Source: Chloropicon primus
Lineage: Eukaryota; Chlorophyta; Chloropicophyceae; Chloropicales; Chloropicaceae
Reading direction: 5' to 3'
Length of the DNA stretch: 64,000 nt
Assembly: GCA_023205875.1 (NCBI GenBank)
Contig: CP060769.1
Span: 248,001 to 312,000, forward strand
Shown here piece by piece: positions 26,894 through 36,015 of the stretch. The notes under the pieces were generated by a model. It was not told where the DNA came from. It saw nothing but the letters and a program-made list of their open reading frames with translations, and searched no databases. A program made the position numbers and the translations under genes. Numbering within the stretch: the first letter of the stretch is position 1; each line of letters starts with the position of its first letter.

Positions 26894-29740
26894 CTACGAC
26901 TCGACTTCGACGTCCACTTTGACCTCTTCGACCCGGCACGCAACGACGTCGTCGGGCGGCAGCGGCGCGGCGTCGGCCGCTTCCAGCTCGTGCAGCAGCA
27001 GCCTGGTCCTCCTCTCCACCTCCGCGCAGCTGGGCCGCCGGTGAGGATCGTCGTCCCAGCACCTCTGTATCAGGGACGCCAGCTGCCTGGGGCAATCGCT
27101 TGGTATCTCGGGCCTCTTCTTCTCCACCCCGACGAGCATCACGACCTGGAACGGGATCTCCACCTCCTTCCACGGCGAGTTTCCAGTCCAGCACTCCCAC
27201 AGGATCATTCCCAAGCTGTACACGTCGGCCTTCTCACTTATCCTGTCCGATCCGAAGGATTCCGGGGCCATGTAGGCAGGGGTGCCGTTGCCCTTGGTGG
27301 TGTTCAGGTACGTGGACTGCTTGAACTTGGCGATGCCAAAGTCGGCGACCTTGGCGGACCCGGAGCCATCGATGAGAATGTTCTGGGGCTTCAAGTCCCT
27401 GTGAACGATCGTGGGGTGGAGGTACGCCAGAGCAGACGAGATCTCGTTGGCCAGGGTCAAGATCTCCCTGTAGGTCATCCTTCCCACCTCGTCCAGTCTG
27501 TCCCGCAGGCTTCCTTTCAGGAGCTCCATCACGATGAACACGTTCGGGGGGCACATGCACGCCCCGTGGAGGTTCACCACGTTCTGGTGCTTGACCCTGC
27601 TGAGGACGTCCACCTCCCTCTTGAAGCTCTCCAGCATCGTCTTCGAGGACGTCTCCCTGATGTTCACCAGCTTTACCGCGACGCGGCCGTGCTTCTCGAA
27701 CAGGGCCTCGTAGACGCTTCCATAGGCGCCCGACCCGATGTACCGAAGGGGCTTCACGTCGTTCGGGTTGATCACCTCGAAGAGGTCCCCTTGGGTCGAG
27801 TCTTTGAAGATGTTCGGCAGCGGCAGCTTGGGGCTCTGAGGCAAAATCGCAAAGGGGTTCTTGAAGATGCTCATGCCCAACGCGGAGGTCGGGGAGGGGT
27901 CCGGCGACTCCGTGCTCACCGACGAGCCGTTCAGCTCCTGCAACGACGCCTTGCCGTCCAGCCTGTGGCCAGGTATCCCGCCAGCCTGCAGGTCCCGGAG
28001 GGAAGACTGGGACAGGGTCCTGGCACTGGTGTGGCTCTCCGCGCCGTCGTGGTGCAGGGGCCTCTCCAAGGACTCTTGGCTCCCTCCCATCACGGTAAGC
28101 CTGCCCTGAGCCGGGTTCATGAAGCAGAGCAGGGAGATTCTGTCCGCCCCGCTGCGGGGGCTCCGCGGCTTCTCGCCCTTCTGCGCGGCCAGCGCCCTGC
28201 TCCTCTTGTACAGGAAGATCCCGAGCAGGAGCCCCGCCACGACCACCAAGCTCACGAGGCCGAGGACGATGTAAATCCAAAGCTTCGCGGAGGTCCCGTC
28301 CCCGTGCATGGGGGCCACCCCGTGGTCCCCCGTCGTGGGCACCCCCCTGCAGCAGTACCTCTTGATCACCATGCACCCGACCCCGTACGACGAGTTCCCG
28401 GCTCCGCCTTGGTTGCAGTTGCCCCCCGGGATGCCGAGCTGCCCCATTCCCACCAGCTCGAACCTCTTCGAGTCCTCCAGCGCCTCGAGGTCCGTGCCCC
28501 AGATGGTCCTGTTGCTGACCTCCACGGAGATGTTCTGGTTGATGATCCAGTCCTTCTCCTCGGCCGGCGGCCTGAACGAGTAGTCCTCCGTCTCGTTCAT
28601 CCTCAGGAAGAACTGCCTAGAGTCCAGCTGGATCTCGGGCTGGACCAAGATTCCCGTGGGGCTCGTCAGGTTGTAGGACTTCTGCCCGGTCTCCTCGTCC
28701 AGGATCATGGGGTCCCCCAAGTACTCCAGGGGGGAGAGCCACAGGCCCTCGCCCCCGCTCCCCTCGAAGAAGATCTCCAACACGTAGTCGGCCCCGTCCA
28801 CCGTGGAGTCGCCCACCGTCAGGGGCCTCACCCTCGCCCTCGCACCCAACGCCCCGCAGTCGATCGGCGTGGGGTTGTGGAACGTCCCGTAGACCTCCAT
28901 GCAGCTCGAGAAGGTGACCTTCCACTCGTCCGAGCTCGGGTTGAGCCACACCGAGCCCGGGTTCTTGAAGTAATACTTGACGGAAACCGTGGAGACCTCC
29001 AGGGGCATCGCCCCGGTGTTCACGATGCTGAAGTTGAACTTGGTGAACAGCTTGGGGTACTGGGAGCTCAGGGACTCCTCGTCCGGCTGGTAGAACAGCA
29101 GGACCGAGGGCTCCTGCTCGCTGAGGACGCCCTCGGCGAGCTCCCGGCTGTGGGCGCTTGCCCTCACCGTGGTGTCCGGGTCCTCCACCACGTCCGAGTA
29201 CACGATCTCCTCGCAGACTTGGCCGTTCAGGTAAATCTCCTCGGGCGGGTCCAGGCCCTCCGAGGTGGACGAGTCCCGGTGCGCGATGAACTTGAAGTGG
29301 TCCACCTCGGTCGCCACCCTGACCAAGCTCGAGGGGGGCGAGGGCGAGCCGCTCGCGTTCTTCGACGACCCGCTCGACTCGATCGCGGTGAGGGTCTCCG
29401 GAGTGACCGAGATGAGCGTCTCGTTGTTGGTGAACGCCCACTCCACCAGCTGAGGTGGGTTCCTCCTCTCCCTCGAGGAGGAGGCAGGAAACTCGCTCAC
29501 GTCGATGAACCCCATGAAGAAGGGGTAGTCCCCGTACCCCTCCGTGAGAAAGTAGCCCGCGTTGTACGTCACCACCCGGTGGCACTTCTCGTTCCTGCCC
29601 TTGCTCTCGTCGTCGAAAGGCGCCAGGGCCGTCGCCGTCGTCGCCGTGCCGTCCTCCTCCGCGCAGACCGCCACGGGCGTCAAGGCGACGACGACGACGA
29701 GGGCCAAGGCAGCCAAGGCAGTCCTCGCCGCTCGCGTCAT
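26894..29740 (-). CDS. Receptor-like kinase with a CBM3-like ectodomain
   Basis: 948 residues. Signal peptide (MTRAARTALAALALVVVVAL), a large ectodomain to about 480, one membrane span (YIVLGLVSLVVVAGLLLGIF, ~486-512) with a basic stop-transfer KRSR, a Ser-rich juxtamembrane, and a TKL-type kinase from about 660: GSGAYGSVYEA, VAVKLVN, HRDLKPQNILI (~777), DFGIAKF (~800), YMAPESF and DVYSLGMILWE. All key catalytic residues are present. Ectodomain residues about 205-400 resemble family 3 cellulose-binding modules: FNFSIVNTGAMPLEVSTVSV, KYYFKNPG, DYVLEIFFEG, GLWLSP and TEDYSFRP, in that order. CBM3 normally occurs in cellulases, so a surface kinase that senses wall polysaccharide is inferred, not shown. 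Confidence 0.85.
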   Translation of the reverse strand: MTRAARTALAALALVVVVALTPVAVCAEEDGTATTATALAPFDDESKGRNEKCHRVVTYNAGYFLTEGYGDYPFFMGFIDVSEFPASSSRERRNPPQLVEWAFTNNETLISVTPETLTAIESSGSSKNASGSPSPPSSLVRVATEVDHFKFIAHRDSSTSEGLDPPEEIYLNGQVCEEIVYSDVVEDPDTTVRASAHSRELAEGVLSEQEPSVLLFYQPDEESLSSQYPKLFTKFNFSIVNTGAMPLEVSTVSVKYYFKNPGSVWLNPSSDEWKVTFSSCMEVYGTFHNPTPIDCGALGARARVRPLTVGDSTVDGADYVLEIFFEGSGGEGLWLSPLEYLGDPMILDEETGQKSYNLTSPTGILVQPEIQLDSRQFFLRMNETEDYSFRPPAEEKDWIINQNISVEVSNRTIWGTDLEALEDSKRFELVGMGQLGIPGGNCNQGGAGNSSYGVGCMVIKRYCCRGVPTTGDHGVAPMHGDGTSAKLWIYIVLGLVSLVVVAGLLLGIFLYKRSRALAAQKGEKPRSPRSGADRISLLCFMNPAQGRLTVMGGSQESLERPLHHDGAESHTSARTLSQSSLRDLQAGGIPGHRLDGKASLQELNGSSVSTESPDPSPTSALGMSIFKNPFAILPQSPKLPLPNIFKDSTQGDLFEVINPNDVKPLRYIGSGAYGSVYEALFEKHGRVAVKLVNIRETSSKTMLESFKREVDVLSRVKHQNVVNLHGACMCPPNVFIVMELLKGSLRDRLDEVGRMTYREILTLANEISSALAYLHPTIVHRDLKPQNILIDGSGSAKVADFGIAKFKQSTYLNTTKGNGTPAYMAPESFGSDRISEKADVYSLGMILWECWTGNSPWKEVEIPFQVVMLVGVEKKRPEIPSDCPRQLASLIQRCWDDDPHRRPSCAEVERRTRLLLHELEAADAAPLPPDDVVACRVEEVKVDVEVES

Positions 29741-29965
29741 CGCGGAAAGTTTCTTCTTCTGCTCGCCGCCTCTCCTCCTACGCTCCGGAGACCATGGCCT
29801 CCCTCCTCTTGTACGACTACGACGAGACGAGATATCGTAACCGACGCGCGTGACTCCCGTAACCGACGTGACTTCGCGGCGTTGACCGGACGAAACCGCG
29901 CGGTGAGGCGGAGGTGAAGGAAAAGAAAGAGAGCGGAAAAAAAAAAAAGCAAGGTAACCACCAAG

Positions 29966-30003
<38 letters not shown>

Positions 30004-30409
30004 GTGTCTCTCTCGTCGTCCGGAGCGGCAGGCCAATTCTCGCCCCCCTGAAGCCTCCGCAAATCCCACCATCCGTCGGATCGATCGAACCTATCGGAAA
30101 TTATCAAAGAAATGAAATATGGGCACGCGTCCCAAGGACAACGTTGGGATGATGTAATATGGATTGAGGGATGCACCTCCCTCCCTCCCTCCCTCTCTCT
30201 CTTTGTTCTTGATGGAGAGAGGGAACCACTCGTGATTGGCCGCACGTCAATGGCCAATGGTTCCTCCTGCTCCTCCTTTCCCCTTCCACGCAACACACAC
30301 ACACACAATAAGTATCGCATTACATGACAATCCCAATCCCAATCCCCATATAACATAAAACAAAAACACAATGCGATTATGATACAAGCACTTGTGTACA
30401 ACAACAACA
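29741..30409. promoter_or_regulatory. Upstream region of the receptor kinase
   Basis: 669 bases. Two GTTACG sites on the minus strand (29836-29841 and 29858-29863), about 100-120 bases before the kinase ATG. A TC microsatellite follows, then the 3' side of the next minus-strand gene. No RNA gene recognised. Confidence 0.55.
29968..29999. repeat. (TC)16 microsatellite
   Basis: Uninterrupted TC dinucleotides upstream of the receptor kinase. Confidence 0.9.
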
Positions 30410-31315
30410 CTAACTGTCTGCTGTCTTTCTCCTCCCTCCTCCCTTCTCCTCCTCCTCCTCTTCCTCCCCCAGCAGCTTGCGGTCGAAGGCAGCCAAGGCC
30501 TCCCCCTCCAAGTCGCCGCCGTCGCCGCCGTCGCCGCCGCCGTCGTCGAACGAGTACTGCAAGGCGTCGCTTCTCCCCCCGAGGATCTCGTCCAGCCTCT
30601 TCCTCTCCTCGTCCTCCCGCAGAAGAACCCCGGCGTCCCCCAAACCATCTCCCGATTCTTGCTCCCTCCTCCTCGCAAACTCGATCCACTGCCTCTGCGC
30701 CCCCTCCCTCGCCCCGGCCTCCTCCCGCAGGATCGCCCTCTCCACCTGGAGGTGGGCCGCCCCGAGGAGGAGGAGGGGCAGATCGCCCCACCCCAGGCCG
30801 AGAGAGCCTCCCAGGAGCCCGACCGCCGAGGGGGCGCCGTACAGGGCCGCCAAGCACGCGTAGTAGGGCGCGGACCCTCGACCCCTCGGCGCGGCCGCCG
30901 CCTCCTGCCCCCCCGCCACGACGGCGGCCGTCCTCGCGGCGAGGACCCACGGCAGCCAGTTCACCAGCGGCGTGAGGCTCAGGGCGGAAAGGAACAGGGA
31001 GGACACGAGCTCGATCTGCTCCCTCTCCTCCTCCTCCTCCTCCTCGCCGCCGTCGTCAAGGAGTGGTGCTGGTGATTCCGGCGGGAGCATCAGCTCCCTC
31101 GAGGTGGCGTTCGCCCTCTGGTACCTCAGGCACGCCAGGGAGAGCGCCACGACTGAGGCCGCCTCGCTCAGCCCCAGCACCACGGAGGAGAAGGAGGAGG
31201 AGGAGGAGGCAACCGACACTTCAGGGCGAGGAGGACGAGGAGGCCTGGCTTTGGTCAAGCCCTCGGGTGACGGCGACCACCATCTCCTCGTCTCACACGT
31301 CCGTCTCGCCATCAC
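30410..31315 (-). CDS. Predicted multi-pass membrane protein, unknown
   Basis: 301 residues, family not recognised. Hydrophobic stretches occur at about 42-62 (VVLGLSEAASVVALSLACL), 103-135 (LVSSLFLSALSLTPLVNWLPWVLAARTAAVV) and 150-190 (ACLAALYGAPSAVGLLGGSL, GWGDLPLLLLGAA). The C-terminal third is soluble and charged (QWIEFARRREQE, LLREDEERKRLDEILGGR), ending in acidic and Gly/Asp-rich runs. A basic, Pro-rich N-terminus could be a transit peptide. An upstream motif copy (31453-31467), 138 bases before the start, and a long open frame in a GC-rich region support it, but other frames here are open too. Confidence 0.6.
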   Translation of the reverse strand: MMARRTCETRRWWSPSPEGLTKARPPRPPRPEVSVASSSSSFSSVVLGLSEAASVVALSLACLRYQRANATSRELMLPPESPAPLLDDGGEEEEEEEREQIELVSSLFLSALSLTPLVNWLPWVLAARTAAVVAGGQEAAAAPRGRGSAPYYACLAALYGAPSAVGLLGGSLGLGWGDLPLLLLGAAHLQVERAILREEAGAREGAQRQWIEFARRREQESGDGLGDAGVLLREDEERKRLDEILGGRSDALQYSFDDGGGDGGDGGDLEGEALAAFDRKLLGEEEEEEEKGGGRRKTADS

Positions 31316-32196
31316 TCAAGCCAACCCACGAGTCAAAGACCACATCCCTCCTTCATCCCAAGAGCTCTGTCTCTCTGTCTGTCTTTCATCCACTTTCTTT
31401 CCTCCCGAACGAACAACTCCGTGAGCCAAATCGGTCAACCAAGGTACCAGTCGAAAGCTCGCAAGACAAATCTTTCGCCTTCCGATCCTACTCTTCGCCC
31501 CTCTCTCGCTCTCGTCGCCACATTCCTCACTGAATGCGGTCCACTCCTCCACTTCCCTCGCCAGGAATCAATCAATCTCGTTCGGACGGCGGGTCAATCC
31601 TTTGCCAATGCCGTCAACCAAGGTACTGATGGAAAGATCACGAGACGTACTATCGCGTGGTATCCTTGTCACACGCTTCCTCGGTCTCTCTCGTCGCCAA
31701 ATTCCTCGCTGATTGCGGTCCACTCCTGGCTCTCGTGTTTCTTCCCTCCCCCCTTTCATCTTATCTTGTTTCTTCTTTGGGAAATCTACTCCGATTGGGT
31801 TCGTGGCTCTCAGCGCTCCCACGACGCAGATCCCTGAACTGCGCCAAGGGCCACGAGGTGCGGGTCAACTTTGAGCGAGACAACGGCCAAGAGGAAGGCG
31901 GCAGGGGAAAGGGAAAGGAACGCAAGTCCAAGCATCGTCGAATTATCTCTCGATTGATACCTCACTCGCTCTATTTGGTCCACGGAATCGTCTGCCACGT
32001 CTCAGCCTGAGAGGAAGCGATCCGGTGTGAGCGTGAGCGAGCTTGGGCAAACCGACTCGGGCAAGGGAGAGAAGAGGAGCGTTACGAGCGTTGCGTTCGG
32101 CGTGGAACGGAGGGTTGCCTCGTACGCGTTCAGTTTTGATCTCGCTTCGTTCGTTCGCCTCGGTACGAGCTTTTGTTTTGGATTTTTGGATTGAAG
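31316..32196. promoter_or_regulatory. Divergent upstream region: membrane protein and polyprenyl diphosphate synthase
   Basis: 881 bases containing the 179-base-period repeat below and CGTTAC at 32080-32085, 112 bases before the synthase ATG. No RNA gene or credible coding frame. Confidence 0.6.
31434..31790. repeat. Diverged tandem repeat, 179-bp period, two units
   Basis: Three landmarks recur at exactly 179 bases: GTCAACCAAGGTAC (31434, 31613), the GAAAG-CGAGAC-type element (31453-31467, 31632-31646), and TGCGGTCCACTCCT (31535, 31714). Between landmarks the units are diverged. Confidence 0.75.
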
Positions 32197-33489
32197 ATGT
32201 CTCGAACGACGAGTGGCATCCCGACGACGCGATGTTGTGGCGTGGCGTCATCGACGGGGAGCTCGAGGGTTGGGGGTTTGCGGGTGGCCGCTGCGAGGCC
32301 CCTGCGTCGGTCGAGGTTCTCGCCGAGGAGCGGCGCTTACTTGCGCGACAACAAGGCGGACCTCGCGGAGGGCGGCGACGACGAGGGGGTCGTGAAGCGC
32401 GTGAACGGGGAGGCGGGCAAGGCAGCGGCGAAGGCGGAGCTTGCTCGTCAGGAGCTGGAGAGCTTTCTTCAGAGGCAGTCTCTGGCCGCCAGCAGCACGG
32501 GTAAGGATGTGCTCTCTCGCATCCAGTCCCCCGTGGCCGCGGAGATGCAGGAGCAGACGGACGGCCTGAGGAACATCGTGGGGGAGAGGCACCCCCTGCT
32601 CTCCGCGGCCTCGGAGCATCTGTTCCAGGCGGGGGGCAAGAGGGTCAGGCCCCTGATCGCGGTGCTCGTCGCGAAGGCGACGAGGAAGCTGTACGGGCTC
32701 GACGACGTCACCTCGGAGCACATTCGGCTGGCCATGATCACGGAAATGATCCACACGGCTTCGCTGGTGCACGACGACGTCCTGGACGACTGCGAGCTGA
32801 GGAGGGGGAACAGCACCGTCCACAGCTTGTACGGGACAAGGGTTGCCGTGCTCGCGGGGGACTTCCTCTTCGCTCAGTCCTCGTGGTTCCTGGCGAACCT
32901 GAACAACTTGGAGGTGATCAAGCTGATCTCCCAGGTCATCGCCGACTTTGCGGACGGCGAGATCGCCCAAGCCTCCTCCCTGTTCGACGTGGACATGACC
33001 GTGGACAAGTACTTGGACAAGTCCTTCTATAAGACGGCCAGCCTGATTGCCGCGAGCTGCAGGTCGGCCGCGGTCTTCAGCGACTGCACGGAGGGCGAGA
33101 AGTCACTCATGTACGATTACGGGTGCAACTTGGGTTTGGCGTTCCAGATCGTGGACGACATCTTGGACTTTACGCAGACGGAGGAGGAGCTCGGGAAGCC
33201 ACAGGGCCAGGACCTGGCGAGCGGGAACATCACCGCCCCGGCAATCTTGGTGCTGAACGACGGGAACGAGAGGCTCAGGCACCTGCTCAAGGAAGACAGG
33301 TTGCGGTCGGAGGGTTCCCTCCAGGAGGCGATGCGGCTGGTGTTCGAGAACGACGGCATCGAGAAAGCCAAGGACCTCGCGAGGCACCACGGGAACCTCG
33401 CTCTGCAGAGCTTGGAAGTCCTCCCCGAATGCGAGGAGAAAGGTTCCTTGAAGCTGATGGTTGAGTACGTGCTGGAAAGGATCAACTGA
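32197..33489 (+). CDS. Long-chain trans-polyprenyl diphosphate synthase (solanesyl type)
   Basis: 430 residues. The first ~55 are Arg/Ser-rich, like an organelle-targeting peptide. The all-alpha prenyltransferase fold shows GGKRVRPLIAVLVA, the first Asp-rich motif VHDDVLDD (~193), the RRG that follows, GDFLFAQSSW, and the second Asp-rich motif FQIVDDILDFT (~320). The first motif lacks the bulky residue before it that stops at short chains, as expected for C40-C50 products. It closely follows plant solanesyl diphosphate synthases, which make side chains for plastoquinone or ubiquinone. ATG at 32197 chosen over 32173. TGTAA follows the stop. Confidence 0.94.
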   Translation: MSRTTSGIPTTRCCGVASSTGSSRVGGLRVAAARPLRRSRFSPRSGAYLRDNKADLAEGGDDEGVVKRVNGEAGKAAAKAELARQELESFLQRQSLAASSTGKDVLSRIQSPVAAEMQEQTDGLRNIVGERHPLLSAASEHLFQAGGKRVRPLIAVLVAKATRKLYGLDDVTSEHIRLAMITEMIHTASLVHDDVLDDCELRRGNSTVHSLYGTRVAVLAGDFLFAQSSWFLANLNNLEVIKLISQVIADFADGEIAQASSLFDVDMTVDKYLDKSFYKTASLIAASCRSAAVFSDCTEGEKSLMYDYGCNLGLAFQIVDDILDFTQTEEELGKPQGQDLASGNITAPAILVLNDGNERLRHLLKEDRLRSEGSLQEAMRLVFENDGIEKAKDLARHHGNLALQSLEVLPECEEKGSLKLMVEYVLERIN

Positions 33490-33534
33490 TGGTCTGAGTC
33501 GAGGGCACTATTTGGACCAGAGGTTGTGTATTTG

Positions 33535-33539
33535 TGTAA
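33535..33539 (+). promoter_or_regulatory. TGTAA polyadenylation-type signal
   Basis: 46 bases after the stop of the polyprenyl diphosphate synthase. Confidence 0.45.
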
Positions 33540-33630
33540 AGTACAGGAAATATTTACAGACAAACAAAATTTTGTAAGTATTGTGATACATCACGCTTCT
33601 TCCCTAGTCATTCTCTATCCTTTATTTCAT

Positions 33631-36015
33631 TCACAGACACAGGGTCTCCTCCTTCTTGGCGTCCTCCTCCTCCTTGGCGTCCTCCTCCTCCTTGGCGTCC
33701 TCCTCCTCCTTGGCGTCCTCCTCCTTCCTGTCGTACTTGTTCGCGTGACTTCTCTTCTTCCTCTCGCCCCTCAGCTCTTCTGGGAACTTCTCAAGCAGCT
33801 GGTCCGTTTCATTGGTGTTGGTGAGCAAATTCACGGTGATCGTTCCCCTCCAGCAGGAGATGGAAAGCGGCTTGCCGTTGAATACGAAGCCGAACCTCTT
33901 TGCGTCCTCGTCCCTCATCATTGCAATGCAGCATCCCATGTTGACCGACCTCAGCTGCTCGAGGGTATCCTCGCTCTTCACGCTCGGGCGCTCGAGCATG
34001 TGCTTCTGCTTGATGTAGGAGGCGCCCTCCGCTGGGGCCTCCTCCCCCTCCTCAGGCTCTAAGCCCGGGGGCGCTTCCGGGATAACGAGAGACCTCTCCC
34101 TCAAAAGAGTGACGAACTCTTCCAGAGTTGGCCTGAAGATCTGCTTGGTCATCAAGGGAAGGATCGCGGGCAAGCCCTCCTGCGTGATTCGGTAGGGCGT
34201 CTTCACGCGCTTGTTGGACTGCTTCTCGAAGATCTTAACCCCAACCGAGGTGACGCGCATGTCCTGCTTCGAGTCCTCGTCCAGAATCTTGCGAACGCTG
34301 TCGCTGACGTAGTAGATGCGCTTGGGCAAAGTTCCGGGAGGTGTCCTGGACACAAAAGATTTCTCGATGTCGAAGTTCTCCCTCTCGATGCCATAGAATT
34401 CCCTCAAGGACTTTTTGACTTCCTCGTCGTTCACTGGCACCACAGGTTCAATGCCCCTCCACCTCCGGCCACCGCTAGCGTGTCCGTCGTTCTTCTCTTC
34501 GCTTGGCTCCTCCTTCTTCGCGGGCTTTGGGGTCTCACTTTTCTTCTGCTTCGGGTACTCTGAGAGCTTCTTGAAGACGGCGACGAAGAATCCACCGGTG
34601 TTGGCGTCGTGGGGCAATATTCTGCTCGACCTCTCCAGGGGGAAGGCATCAGAGGCCGCGTCAGGGAAGCAGCTTCTTGCCACACTTCTCCTCCTCTGCT
34701 CCCCGGTCTCACCCTCCAGGGCCTCGAGCTCCGCGTAGTTCTCGATCCAGCCGATCTTGTCCTTGACCCGCCAAGTCTTCAGCCCCGGCCTTCTCTTCAG
34801 CTCGGGAAGATGGTCAGACACGTCCAAGAGTTCGAACGACCCATCGGTGAGCCTCAAGATCTCTGCCACGACCGCCTCGTTCTCCACAGGATTCAGGGAG
34901 CAGGTGGAGTACACAAGCCTGCCCCCCACCTGCAAGAGCCTGCAAGCCTTCATGGCTATCTGAAGCTGGAGTTTGTGCAGGCCGATGCCCATTCCGCAGT
35001 TCCACCGCCTCCACAGGTCCGGGGCCTTCCTCAGGGTGCCGTCCCCGCTGCAGGGCACGTCGCACAAGATCCTGTCGAACATCATCACCTCGCTGTCGTC
35101 GTCCTTCTTTATGACAGGGAATCTCTGGCCCTCGTGATTCGTCACGATCAGGCACGGGCTCGCCATCCTCTTGGTCTGGTGCGTCAGCAAGTTGCAGCGC
35201 TTGGTGTCGCTGTCGTTGGCCACGACATAGCCTTCTGGGATCCCCCCGTCCTTCGTGGTCTGGGCATGAATCATCTCCAAGAGCTGGAAGGTCTTCGATC
35301 CGGGCGCGGCGCAGGTGTCCAGCACCGTGCTCGATGGCTTGACGTCCAGGAAAAAGGGTGGGATCATGCTGGCGGTCTCCTGCCTCGTGATGTTCCCGGC
35401 CTCCGTCTCCCTCTTCAGAAACTCGTGAAAGTCCGTGAGCGCCTCGAGCTTCCTGATCTGGTTCCTGCTGAACTGAATCTGCCAGCCGTTCTCGTCCGGG
35501 TACCAGGCCAAAGGCTTGAGCGGCTGGAGTTCCTCCTTCCCGTCCGCCGTGATCCCCTCCTCCATCATGCTCTCGATCTTCGTGCAGACCTCGATCTTCG
35601 TGCAGATCTCGTTCTTGAGCTTGTCGCGGATGGCTTTCGCGAAGTTCCCGCTCGAGTTGATCCTAAACGTCGCAGGGAGCTGCCTGCGCAGCGTTTCCAA
35701 GAACTCCTCCCACTCGCTCTCCGCCAGGATGTTCTGAGCCTTGTAATACTCCTCGAAGCTGGCGTTCGTAAGCTGGAAGGGCTTCACGTCGTACGTCGAG
35801 TGCTTGCCTCCATACGCCGGCGTCTGGCTCCTGCTGTCGTACCTCTCCTTCCTCTTGCCGGGGTTCACATCTTGCTGCCACTCGTTCGCCTTCCCCCTTT
35901 TCCTATTCTTCTCGAACTTCTGCCTCCCCCTCCACTGCTTCCTCCTCTTCCCGTTCCCTCCGCCCCTTCCGCCCTGGGACCCCCTCTTCCTCCCGTCCTC
36001 CTCACCAGGTGCCAT
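33631..36015 (-). CDS. tRNA/RNA (cytosine-5)-methyltransferase, NSUN2/TRM4-like
   Basis: 794 residues from MAPGEEDGRK; the frame extends upstream through repeat DNA to 36222 but is not conserved in type. A basic Arg/Gly/Lys N-terminus is followed by the RsmB/NOP2/SUN core: SAM-binding DTCAAPGSKTFQLLEMIHA (~228), catalytic PCSGDGTLRK (~321) and TCSLNPVENEAVV (~371), giving both cysteines of the m5C mechanism. The Trm4/NSUN2 extension follows, with FYGIER-type and PUA-like blocks. It probably methylates cytosines in tRNA variable loops and anticodons. The C-terminus has an 18-base coding repeat giving KEEEDA-type units. Divergent from NOP2 at 36997, with a tandem repeat between them. Confidence 0.93.
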   Translation of the reverse strand: MAPGEEDGRKRGSQGGRGGGNGKRRKQWRGRQKFEKNRKRGKANEWQQDVNPGKRKERYDSRSQTPAYGGKHSTYDVKPFQLTNASFEEYYKAQNILAESEWEEFLETLRRQLPATFRINSSGNFAKAIRDKLKNEICTKIEVCTKIESMMEEGITADGKEELQPLKPLAWYPDENGWQIQFSRNQIRKLEALTDFHEFLKRETEAGNITRQETASMIPPFFLDVKPSSTVLDTCAAPGSKTFQLLEMIHAQTTKDGGIPEGYVVANDSDTKRCNLLTHQTKRMASPCLIVTNHEGQRFPVIKKDDDSEVMMFDRILCDVPCSGDGTLRKAPDLWRRWNCGMGIGLHKLQLQIAMKACRLLQVGGRLVYSTCSLNPVENEAVVAEILRLTDGSFELLDVSDHLPELKRRPGLKTWRVKDKIGWIENYAELEALEGETGEQRRRSVARSCFPDAASDAFPLERSSRILPHDANTGGFFVAVFKKLSEYPKQKKSETPKPAKKEEPSEEKNDGHASGGRRWRGIEPVVPVNDEEVKKSLREFYGIERENFDIEKSFVSRTPPGTLPKRIYYVSDSVRKILDEDSKQDMRVTSVGVKIFEKQSNKRVKTPYRITQEGLPAILPLMTKQIFRPTLEEFVTLLRERSLVIPEAPPGLEPEEGEEAPAEGASYIKQKHMLERPSVKSEDTLEQLRSVNMGCCIAMMRDEDAKRFGFVFNGKPLSISCWRGTITVNLLTNTNETDQLLEKFPEELRGERKKRSHANKYDRKEEDAKEEEDAKEEEDAKEEEDAKKEETLCL
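33650..33725. repeat. 18-bp coding tandem repeat
   Basis: About four copies of TCCTCCTCCTCCTTGGCG on the plus strand, encoding the acidic EEDAKE-type C-terminus of the NSUN2-like protein. Confidence 0.8.

Noticed and set aside
26777-29917. Plus-strand frame of about 1,046 codons opposite the receptor kinase
   Set aside because: Antisense shadow; the minus strand has a signal peptide, membrane span and a complete kinase.
31421-32010. Plus-strand frames across the 179-base repeat region
   Set aside because: The repeat period is not a multiple of three, so the units are in different frames; this is upstream regulatory DNA.
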